Part shown: in pieces, positions 6,901-11,869 of the stretch
How the letters are laid out: every line of letters begins with the position of its first letter
Position numbering within the stretch: position 1 is the first letter of the stretch
Assembly: GCA_946478765.1 (NCBI GenBank)
Contig: CAMLDH010000091.1
Location: forward strand, 1-11,869
Direction of reading: 5' to 3'
DNA: 11,869 bases
Origin: an uncultured Oxalobacteraceae bacterium
GTDB lineage: Bacteria > Pseudomonadota > Gammaproteobacteria > Burkholderiales > Burkholderiaceae
Position numbers and translations under genes: made by a program
The notes under the pieces: model-generated
Told to the model about the DNA's origin: nothing
Database searches by the model: none
The model's input: the letters and a program-made list of their open reading frames with translations, nothing else

Positions 6901-8417
6901 GCTGCGTTGATGCCGACAAGGTAGGAGACATCTTCCGTGCCGCCAATCCCTGCTGCTACGTTCAGCGCCGCCTCCAGTGTGGTAATGGATACCCCTTCCT
7001 TGCCTCGCTTGCCGGTCCCGCCGGCCGGTAGCGATATGGGGGCATAGGCCATGGCACTCACCGGGGGCATTTTTTCTCCTGCAGCTACGTCATGGTGCTC
7101 GGGATAAGCCGCTTCCACCAGCCGCTTCAGAGTCAAATCGGATCTTCCCCCTCTCCCCGATGCCAGCAGACCATCGACCTTCGATGCCATCAGATGAATG
7201 GCGTGCGTGTTGCACGCACCCTTTGCGACCTTCTTTTCATTAAGATACAGCGGGACAGGCTTTGCCTGGTAAGGCGCGCCGGTGGTGAACGCCTTCACCG
7301 CACCTTCGAATGCCTGAATCCCCTCCATCAACTTCCGCGTCTTGGGGCCGGCCGATGGCATCAGGCGGGGGAGAACCGAGCCGTTAGCCTTGTTCTTGGC
7401 GACGATCTTTGTCTGGTCCGTGTAGGATCCCGATTCGGTATAGTTCGTCCCGGTGGTCAGCGCCAACTTGCCCTGGGCCTGGAGCGAAACAGGCCCCAAG
7501 CTGCCACCGGCACTAAGCGTCAGCTTCGTCGTCAGCATGTCCCAATCATTTTGATCGTGATCTTCATCGACTAACTTCACATGAGCGCTTTCCAGGCCCA
7601 GGCCGGCACCCAGCGCTGCCGGTCCGACTCCTCCACTGATGCCGAGTTCAAATGTAGCCTGGTTAATGACCGCGGACCCGGCGCGGCCCGATACCATGCC
7701 CGGGTTAACGCCCTTCATCCTCGCCGTTTCCTCGTCGGCGTATCGCGTGAATACCGGAGTCGCTGCGGCGGACAGATGGTGACGTTTCAATTCGTCGAAG
7801 AATGCCTGTAACCCTAATAACGCCTGCTTCTTTTCTCCGGTGGCGGTGATTGCCTGCGCGCCGCAGATTTCCGCCGAATGTTTGCAGCAATCGCGGACAG
7901 CGAACCCCAGCTTGGCCTGGTCGAGATCTTCCCGGTCAGCCAGGCTGGACAGCTTTCCAAGTTCTGCTTGCAACTTGTTTACGGAAGTTTGTCCCAGGAC
8001 ATCGGATGCCTTGTCAAAGTAATCCTTGAAGTTCTGGGACAGGTCCTTGAGATGCTCTTTATTGATTTCGTGGCTACGCGGATCAACAACCTGGTGGTTG
8101 GCAGATGCGAGCGGAACCATGCTTCCAGCGGAAGCGGATGTGAATTCGGCTTCCGGCAATGCATGCTTCGCAGCTGTCCGGACGGGCGATGCACCGGTGT
8201 TTCGTGACTGCAGAACCCGCAGGAGCCTCGTCATGTTTTCCGCACCCGCCTCGTGAACGCCTGGCGGCACCGCGGACAAGGGCAGTGTGCCCGATGCATT
8301 GGGGGACCCGGCGTTTCCAAGTTGCGGCGCCGCCGCTGCCGGCGTTTCCATGCGTTCCTTCCTGCCGAACGCGGGTACGCAGGCTTTGAATGCAGAGGGC
8401 ATGGCTGGCATTTTCAT
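3921..8417 (-). CDS. Large protein (1498 aa), candidate HrpL-dependent type III secretion effector
   Basis: I do not recognise a named family. ATG 8417 has AAGGA seven nt upstream. The first 50 residues hold about 11 Ala, 7 Pro and 4 Ser and no acidic residue before Glu21, as is typical of type III secretion signals. Residues 115-215 look helical. Three blocks of Gly-rich alternating residues look like beta strands, perhaps of a barrel or sandwich: about 254-325 (GISGGVGPAALGAGLGLE; TLSAGGSLGPVSLQ), 475-510 and 770-845 (LQFQMKAGGKLGIVPLVLEE). WNMVE at 541-545 is a WxxxE motif, seen in several type III effectors including the AvrE group. Residues 1355-1485 are charged and helical (KEEKKRKEMK). 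There is no Sec signal peptide and no clear transmembrane helix. A perfect hrp box at 8650-8677 on the same strand implies HrpL control. AvrE-type effectors are longer (about 1800 aa) and I cannot show homology. The C terminus may be frameshifted. Confidence 0.85.
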   Translation of the reverse strand: MKMPAMPSAFKACVPAFGRKERMETPAAAAPQLGNAGSPNASGTLPLSAVPPGVHEAGAENMTRLLRVLQSRNTGASPVRTAAKHALPEAEFTSASAGSMVPLASANHQVVDPRSHEINKEHLKDLSQNFKDYFDKASDVLGQTSVNKLQAELGKLSSLADREDLDQAKLGFAVRDCCKHSAEICGAQAITATGEKKQALLGLQAFFDELKRHHLSAAATPVFTRYADEETARMKGVNPGMVSGRAGSAVINQATFELGISGGVGPAALGAGLGLESAHVKLVDEDHDQNDWDMLTTKLTLSAGGSLGPVSLQAQGKLALTTGTNYTESGSYTDQTKIVAKNKANGSVLPRLMPSAGPKTRKLMEGIQAFEGAVKAFTTGAPYQAKPVPLYLNEKKVAKGACNTHAIHLMASKVDGLLASGRGGRSDLTLKRLVEAAYPEHHDVAAGEKMPPVSAMAYAPISLPAGGTGKRGKEGVSITTLEAALNVAAGIGGTEDVSYLVGINAAGSLRRREFDNEDLIPTHRLISGEYTKDMRFPLDFWNMVEHTFDENYPKLSLYRDVNSAFKAVDGTERESTHDTDYFGPTSDIPELFLGTIRAPKEKFGDLVDAVTEQCEKLRKIYAQFEQKTGALHVQSRPGDSQGIKKVYSESHQIAFEDIDHSVWNGRYQQHAGVKEQDIFKSRLAQDEFVADSYDAISTALGSVGTHLEIIKAKILEMPDPDPALLEKVEGADASYKRVSEAMDAANTPMPLDKLHRYSTIAYLSHSTKNEVELQFQMKAGGKLGIVPLVLEETTDIETSGITADLRNDALEFKLGVSAKLTQANHPNFCRAGEFADITVSIGAGNPAAGLLVEKAVMQAVRKIEGIDPKVKFPEMKEGSIQGMFMKHVMGGVLDSSQTCIVALRFHKLPEPADNKMQLQYFRMLEQQKNSIAPSVSVPILTGVTGTAGMRVAQDIVNPLYERMGPDLAHHLLSSNNLNKLYQEASQNAKQQAPEDPASGESGDALVQLRTLLEQEPNQFWKSQYFGSHAIFEVVKDYRAFLDWKKDGSGEPPQNGFAFYDSSKIQDLAKNARKVDSLAAGKPLEKQQHLSLAELLPAPDADALKRVEEALSSLEDDDQRADFFLKGAGRDVFETYRKVVGNYAELNMAASMRLGFQGQLREGSASSQLSSLKTNADAGRTAEKVLHGRGYFAEGKKVDYDDLMAGYAVNGASAKKSAEKTKVWLERHGLHTAQNGATGMHGLIIAHLQHVTGRYDNLHVDEAAKYLKMAGSNAPSTENMEKIVKQINKDHGKDVQTRVIAPGKEGAPVWTSDLDARKAGSASSAVILREQNDKGEETFAAVVHEGKTTAGDVVRGQGVGDQLSKLQEARDTRAKIINKLRQAHDPDAPEPAASQKPGMTGTELRNAMKDLGAQQRGFMKNTAAKLADMKRPDRKTVRDLSDEELASWIANGYGKGNKTLWQEAIKEEKKRKEMKLQLSGSETLAGITPQDLHRWREGN

Positions 8418-8649
8418 CGTTAAATCCTTGCCGGCTGAATTTCTTGACTTGCTACCGTAAAGAGCAAGGGCACATCACGTCGCATGACGATGACGCTGAC
8501 CTATGCATCGTTCCGCGCGGTTACGGCACATCGCGCCGATCCGGGCAGGATGCCGGCCCATGCCGCCCGGAGGAATGCGGCGACAAGGACGGAAAGGGCA
8601 TCCGCCAGGACTTGACATGTTGTCCGTAACGGTGTAAAGCGCTCGTTTA

Positions 8650-8677
8650 TAGGTGGCAGGTTACGGTGGCCGGTTCC
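8650..8677 (-). promoter_or_regulatory. hrp box (HrpL-type ECF sigma promoter) of the large gene
   Basis: Read on the minus strand: GGAACC (8677-8672), 15-nt spacer, CCACCTA (8656-8650). This matches every defined position of the consensus GGAACC-N15/16-CCACNNA recognised by HrpL in plant-associated bacteria with group I Hrp type III systems. It points at the large gene, whose ATG is 233 nt away with no other gene between. A start near 8642 would give a leader of about 225 nt, long but acceptable. The 13 fixed positions plus spacing make a chance match in intergenic DNA very unlikely. Confidence 0.85.
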
Positions 8678-8873
8678 AACTTTTTTCGAGTTGATTGCGC
8701 GCCGCGGAAAGCTGCTCTATAAATGTTGGCGCACCCCAAAGCCAGCTCGCGACATATGCGGTCATGTGTCGCTGCCCCTGTCTTCCAGGCTGTGTAGTCC
8801 GCATGATGCGGTGCTGGCGCCCATCCTCTTTAGAAGCAAATCCATCATGCCATATTACTTATCTATCATTACA

Positions 8874-8899
8874 ATTATTGTCTTGATTAAGACAATAAT
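8874..8899. promoter_or_regulatory. Perfect inverted repeat, likely operator of the chr operon
   Basis: ATTATTGTCTT (8874-8884), GATT, AAGACAATAAT (8889-8899): 11-bp arms without a mismatch. It covers the proposed -35 element and most of the spacer of the chrB promoter, the classical position for a repressor. ChrB proteins are known chromate-responsive regulators of their own operons, so ChrB is the obvious candidate to bind here; that link is inference. Confidence 0.7.
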
Positions 8900-8906
8900 C
8901 TATTAT
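8878..8906 (+). promoter_or_regulatory. Candidate sigma-70 promoter of chrB
   Basis: TTGTCT (8878-8883, 4 of 6), 17-nt spacer, TATTAT (8901-8906, 5 of 6). The -10 element ends 6 nt before the chrB ATG, so transcription would begin at or within a base or two of A8913, giving a leaderless mRNA. The only purine-rich stretch before the ATG is AGGG at 8908-8911, too close to act as a ribosome site, which agrees with leaderless translation. Confidence 0.55.
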
Positions 8907-8912
8907 TAGGGT

Positions 8913-9902
8913 ATGAATACTGCAGCGTCTCAATGGCTCCTCTTCATTGTTAGCTTGCCCACCACCAGCGCTACCGCACGCATGCGTATCTGGCGAGCAT
9001 TAAAGTCTTCGGGTTGTGGCGCCTTGCGTGATGGCGCCTATCTGCTGCCGTACAGCCCAGTGCAGAAACAGACTCTCTTTGATTTGTCCGAAGAAACGGT
9101 GCGCGAAGGCGGTGTTGCCTGGTTATTGACTGTGCGTGCGCAGTCCGACGAAGAAAACGCGGCCTTTCGTGCCTTGTTTGATCGCGCCGGCGACTATGCA
9201 GCGTGGTTGAAAGTGCTCGCGGAAGTACGAAGAACGCTTCCGGCCGTAACGCCAACGGATATTACCAAGTCGTTGCGCAAACTGCGTCGAGAGTATGAGG
9301 CGCTTCGGGCCATCGATTATTTCCCGAATGATGCTAGTGCCCAGGCAGAGACGGCTTGGATGGATTTTATGCAGGCGGCCGATAGCATGCTGTCGCCTGG
9401 CGAACCGCATGCGGTGACCGCGTCGATTGCCCGGCTTGACCCGAACCATTATCAAGGGCGCACTTGGGCGACGCGGCAGCGCCTGTGGGTCGATCGGGTT
9501 GCCAGTGCGTGGCTGATTCGCCGGTTTATTGATCGCAAGGCAGACTTCCTTTGGCTGGAATCACCTGCGGCGTGCCCACCGGATGCGCTTGGCTTCGACT
9601 TCGATGGCGCGACTTTCACGCACGTGGGAGACCGCGTGAGCTTTGAAGTGCTGCTGGCTAGTTTTGGGCTCGATCAGGATCGCGGCTTGGCGCGGCTTGG
9701 CGCCATGGTCCATGCGCTAGATGTCGGGGGTGGTTTCGTACCGGAAGCGAGCGGATTCGAGGCGATGCTGACCGGGGCGCGCCAGCGTGCGGCGAATGAC
9801 GATCAGTTGCTTACCGACATCGGCGTTGTCCTTGATGCGCTGTACCTTCATTTCTCGAATGATCCACAAGTCGTATCAACAAAAAAAACAGGGGGAAGAT
9901 AA
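8913..9902 (+). CDS. chrB: Chromate resistance regulator ChrB
   Basis: A 329-residue ChrB. The N-terminal domain (about 1-165) begins with the typical WLLFIVSLPTTSATARMRIW and RALKSSGCGALRDGAYLLP. The C-terminal ChrB domain (about 185-315) contains WVDRVASAWLIRRFIDRKAD, then FTHVGDRVSFE (235-245). ChrB proteins sense chromate and control transcription of the chr operon, and are needed for full resistance with ChrA. The start at 8913 agrees with family N termini although no spaced ribosome site exists. An inverted repeat overlaps its promoter, consistent with autoregulation. The stop TAA (9900-9902) directly abuts the chrA start, and its last codons (GGGGGA, 9891-9896) supply the chrA ribosome site, so the two are translationally linked. 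Confidence 0.93.
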   Translation: MNTAASQWLLFIVSLPTTSATARMRIWRALKSSGCGALRDGAYLLPYSPVQKQTLFDLSEETVREGGVAWLLTVRAQSDEENAAFRALFDRAGDYAAWLKVLAEVRRTLPAVTPTDITKSLRKLRREYEALRAIDYFPNDASAQAETAWMDFMQAADSMLSPGEPHAVTASIARLDPNHYQGRTWATRQRLWVDRVASAWLIRRFIDRKADFLWLESPAACPPDALGFDFDGATFTHVGDRVSFEVLLASFGLDQDRGLARLGAMVHALDVGGGFVPEASGFEAMLTGARQRAANDDQLLTDIGVVLDALYLHFSNDPQVVSTKKTGGR

Positions 9903-11084
9903 TTGAGTGCTAACGAACAAGCGACCGCCAATCCACGCTATACCCTTTGGCAAATGGTGCTGTACATGCTGCGATTGGGCTCGCTGGGGTTCGGCGGCCC
10001 GGTCGCGCTTGTGGGATATATGTACCGGGACTTGGTCGAAGGCCGTAAATGGATCAGCGAAGACGATTACAAAGAAGGACTGGCGCTGGCGCAGCTTGCA
10101 CCCGGCCCCTTGGCGGCGCAACTCGGGATTTATCTCGGCTATGTGCACTACCGCCTCCTGGGCGCGACCTTGGCCGGGCTCGCCTTCGTGATTCCCTCGT
10201 TCCTGATGGTGGTGGCGCTGGGCTGGACGTACGTGCGTTACGGCGGCTTGTCCTGGATGCAGGCCGTGTTTTACGGCGTGGGCGCGGCGGTGATCGGGAT
10301 CATCGCGATGAGTGCGAAAAAGCTGACCAGCAAGAGTGTCGGCAAGGATAAGTTGCTGTGGGCGATTTACCTGCTGCTGGCGGCGGTGACGGTCATCACC
10401 GAATCCGAAATTGCATGGCTATTTATTGCTGCCGGTGTATTGGTGTGGTTCCTGCGCGCGCCGCCTAAATGGCTTAACAGAAGCGGCCTCAACGCAATTG
10501 GGTTGACGCAAGCGCCGATGGCAGGCGGATTTTTCGGCGCACTGGACGTTTCACTGTTGACGCAAATCGGCATTTTCTTTGCCAAGGCTGGTGCTTTCGT
10601 GTTCGGCTCCGGCCTCGCGATCGTGCCTTTCCTGTATGGCGGGGTGGTCACCGAGCATCATTGGCTGACCGACAAACAATTCGTCGATGCGGTGGCGGTG
10701 GCCATGATCACGCCGGGACCGGTGGTGATCACGGTCGGTTTTATCGGCTACCTGATTGCCGGTCTGCCGGGGGCATGCGTGGCGGCGCTCGCGACTTTCG
10801 TGCCGTGCTATTTGTTCACCGTCATTCCGGCGCCGTATTTTAAAAAGTACGGCAAGTTGCCCGCCGTTATTGCGTTTGTCGATGGCATCACCGCAGCCGC
10901 GATCGGCGCGATCACCGGCTCGGTCATCGTGATCGCCAAACGCTCGATCATTGATATCCCGACCGCCCTGATTGCGGTGGTCACGATTGCGCTGCTCTGG
11001 AAGTTCAAGAAGCTGCAAGAACCGGTCGTGGTCGCTGCCGCTGCGGCCATTGGCTTGATCATTTACCCGCTGCTGCGTCACTAA
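9903..11084 (+). CDS. chrA: Chromate efflux transporter ChrA
   Basis: A 393-residue inner-membrane protein of the CHR superfamily, long two-domain type, which exports chromate from the cytoplasm. Half one (about 15-190) has LGFGGPVALVGYMYRDLVE near 28-46 and LAPGPLAAQLGIYLGY near 65-80. Half two (about 215-393) repeats the pattern with FGSGLAIVPFLYGGVVTEHH (234-253) and MITPGPVVITVGFIGY (268-283). Hydrophobic segments are spread along the whole chain, about ten or more membrane spans. The start is TTG at 9903 with GGGGGA six nt upstream, immediately after the chrB stop. The next ATG (9954) would begin inside the first conserved membrane segment and lose the usual cytoplasmic tail, so TTG is preferred. 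It is the central gene of the operon. Confidence 0.95.
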   Translation: MSANEQATANPRYTLWQMVLYMLRLGSLGFGGPVALVGYMYRDLVEGRKWISEDDYKEGLALAQLAPGPLAAQLGIYLGYVHYRLLGATLAGLAFVIPSFLMVVALGWTYVRYGGLSWMQAVFYGVGAAVIGIIAMSAKKLTSKSVGKDKLLWAIYLLLAAVTVITESEIAWLFIAAGVLVWFLRAPPKWLNRSGLNAIGLTQAPMAGGFFGALDVSLLTQIGIFFAKAGAFVFGSGLAIVPFLYGGVVTEHHWLTDKQFVDAVAVAMITPGPVVITVGFIGYLIAGLPGACVAALATFVPCYLFTVIPAPYFKKYGKLPAVIAFVDGITAAAIGAITGSVIVIAKRSIIDIPTALIAVVTIALLWKFKKLQEPVVVAAAAAIGLIIYPLLRH

Positions 11085-11250
11085 GGACCCGCGCAGCACA
11101 TTTGCTGGACATGGATCAAACCGGCTGGAACTGAAGAGTGTTATGAAATTCGCCGGAACGGCCGCGATATCCGGTTGTTTCAAGGCGGCTACGAGGCATT
11201 CTCCGGGACCCTGGCCCCTGTCAACGTGAGCAAGGTAAAGAGGTGAAATC
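11085..11250 (+). other. Gap after chrA with a possible gene remnant and the next ribosome site
   Basis: The 54 codons following the chrA TAA stay open in the same frame to TGA at 11244-11246. The second half reads like protein (YEIRRNGRDIRLFQGGYEAF, then SGTLAPVNVSKVKR) with GC-rich third positions, but there is no ATG, GTG or spaced ribosome site in frame. It may be a decayed gene end or chance. AGAGG at 11239-11243 is the ribosome site of the following gene. No terminator hairpin is seen, so transcription from chrA probably continues. Confidence 0.3.
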
Positions 11251-11724
11251 ATGAAGTGGATAACACGCGAACGACCAAAGATCGATCGCATTGCCTGTCC
11301 GTGGCTCATTGCGCGCTTCATCGACCGGGAACCGGAATTTCTCTATGTGCCGACCCAAGACGTGCTCAAGGTCGCCGAAGGGACTGGCGCGATTCCCTAC
11401 GACATTCCCGGTGTCGAGATGTCGCACGTCGGTGATTTGTGCAGCTTCGACGCCTTCCTTGAAAAATACAGCCTTACCGATCCGGCACTGCAGCAACTCG
11501 CCGCGATCGTACGCGGCGCCGATACCTCGCGACTGGATTTGACGCCGCAGTCGCACGGCTTGTATGCGCTGTCGCTTGGGCTATCGCAAACATTTTCCGA
11601 TGATCATGAAATGCTCAAGCATGGCATGGTCATGTACGACGCGCTTTATGCCTGGTGTCAGAGCTGCCAAACGGAAACGCACAACTGGCCGCCTGCAATA
11701 TCGTGGCAATCCATCAGCACATGA
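11251..11724 (+). CDS. Stand-alone ChrB C-terminal domain protein
   Basis: A 157-residue protein made only of the ChrB C-terminal domain: PKIDRIACPWLIARFIDREP (9-28), SHVGDLCSFDAF (58-69), ADTSRLDLTPQS (90-101) and a tail with WCQSCQTETHNW (135-146). It aligns with the second half of the full ChrB in this operon but keeps Cys16, Cys64 and a CxxC pair (136/139) next to His144, none of which are at the corresponding places in full ChrB. Such single-domain proteins are often found beside chrA and are annotated as chromate resistance proteins; the molecular role is not established. AGAGG (11239-11243) lies seven nt before the ATG. It is probably transcribed with chrB and chrA. Its stop overlaps the next small ORF by four bases. 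Confidence 0.88.
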   Translation: MKWITRERPKIDRIACPWLIARFIDREPEFLYVPTQDVLKVAEGTGAIPYDIPGVEMSHVGDLCSFDAFLEKYSLTDPALQQLAAIVRGADTSRLDLTPQSHGLYALSLGLSQTFSDDHEMLKHGMVMYDALYAWCQSCQTETHNWPPAISWQSIST

Positions 11725-11837
11725 CGCACGAGCAGCCGCATTATTTGTTCCTGCATTACTGGGGCAAGGGAAAAGCGGTCGATCTGGCCAAGAGCGTCAA
11801 GAAAGCATTGGATGTGCAAGCCGGCTTGCACAAATAG
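11721..11837 (+). CDS. Small ORF (38 codons) overlapping by ATGA
   Basis: ATG at 11721 overlaps the preceding TGA (ATGA), the arrangement seen in coupled genes. The product, beginning MTHEQPHYLFLHYWGKGKAV and ending VQAGLHK, is basic and aromatic and matches no family I know. Codon third positions are GC-rich, as in coding DNA. The frame is open upstream to a GTG at 11655. It may be a real microprotein, the tail of a shortened gene, or the other half of a frameshift near the end of the ChrB-domain gene. There is no separate ribosome site. Confidence 0.35.
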   Translation: MTHEQPHYLFLHYWGKGKAVDLAKSVKKALDVQAGLHK

Positions 11838-11846
11838 GAGCGGTCC

Positions 11847-11869
11847 ATGAAGTCATTGTTGATTGCAGC
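11847..11869 (+). CDS. Start of a new gene, rest outside window
   Basis: ATG at 11847 is preceded by AGGAG (11836-11840) with a six-nt gap, an ideal ribosome site overlapping the stop of the previous ORF. Only MKSLLIA is visible, too little to name a function; the Lys followed by hydrophobic residues would suit an exported or membrane protein. It is likely part of the chr transcription unit. Confidence 0.6.

Larger units (their letters stand above)
8418..8912. other. 495-bp divergent intergenic region between the large gene and chrB
   Basis: I see no credible protein or RNA gene here. Towards the large gene it holds an hrp box (8650-8677) and a roughly 225-nt leader; the longest minus-strand frame in that leader is a Cys/Arg-rich 47 codons without a ribosome site. 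The hexamer CCGTAA occurs four times on either strand: 8455-8460, 8521-8526, 8624-8629 and 8661-8666. The right end (about 8841-8912) turns AT-rich and contains the chrB promoter and inverted repeat. Confidence 0.6.

Noticed and set aside
8390..8629. A plus-strand ORF across the start of the large gene
   Set aside because: It crosses the start and leader of the minus-strand gene, has no ribosome site and an odd Cys/Arg composition.
8612..8640. TTGACA-N17-TAAAGC as a plus-strand promoter for the chr operon
   Set aside because: The -10 is poor (3 of 6) and it is about 270 bp from chrB, while a better candidate lies next to the gene.
8874..8899. Inverted repeat before chrB as an intrinsic terminator
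   Set aside because: The stem is AT-rich and not followed by a T tract; its overlap with the promoter fits an operator.
10551..11321. A 256-codon minus-strand frame opposite chrA and beyond
   Set aside because: Rich in His/Arg/Asp in the way of antisense frames, and it covers the well-recognised ChrA and the start of the ChrB-domain protein.

Overview
The window looks like chromosomal DNA from a GC-rich proteobacterium. The gene styles (ChrB/ChrA with an extra stand-alone ChrB domain, and a debranching enzyme next to a GT4 glycosyltransferase) suggest a betaproteobacterium of the Burkholderiales/Oxalobacteraceae type. This is inference from protein style; no rRNA or other marker is present.

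Left part (1-2710, minus strand): a carbohydrate pair. A GT4 glycosyltransferase (1658-2710) is followed 50 nt later by an amylo-alpha-1,6-glucosidase that runs off the left edge. Divergent to them lies grpE (2960-3661, plus strand), a GrpE nucleotide-exchange factor without dnaK or dnaJ beside it. It carries six E-P-h-x-P-P-x heptads at its N terminus and has a good sigma-32 type promoter (CTTGAAA-N13-CTCTATGT) 70-100 bp upstream.

Centre (3736-8417, minus strand): one very large gene encoding a 1498-residue protein I cannot assign to a named family. It has an Ala/Pro/Ser-rich N terminus with no acidic residue before position 21, a WxxxE motif, three Gly-rich beta-strand-like blocks and a charged helical C terminus. 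A perfect HrpL-type hrp box (GGAACC-N15-CCACCTA) lies 233 bp upstream on the same strand. Together these make it a strong candidate for an undescribed type III secretion effector of the HrpL regulon. An overlapping reading frame in the -1 phase (3736-3939) continues its C terminus plausibly, pointing to a frameshift or a coupled small gene.

Right part (8874-11869, plus strand): a chromate-resistance operon. A perfect 11-bp inverted repeat overlaps a sigma-70-like promoter directly in front of chrB (8913-9902), whose mRNA may be leaderless. chrA (TTG start at 9903, directly after the chrB stop) encodes the two-domain chromate efflux pump. A stand-alone ChrB C-terminal-domain protein (11251-11724) follows after a 166-bp gap that holds a possible gene remnant. 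A 38-codon ORF overlaps its stop by ATGA, and a new gene starts at 11847 and leaves the window.

The mixture of a probable HrpL-dependent effector, metal resistance and an orphan heat-shock factor suggests an accessory region. No transposase, integrase, tRNA, rRNA or CRISPR array was seen.
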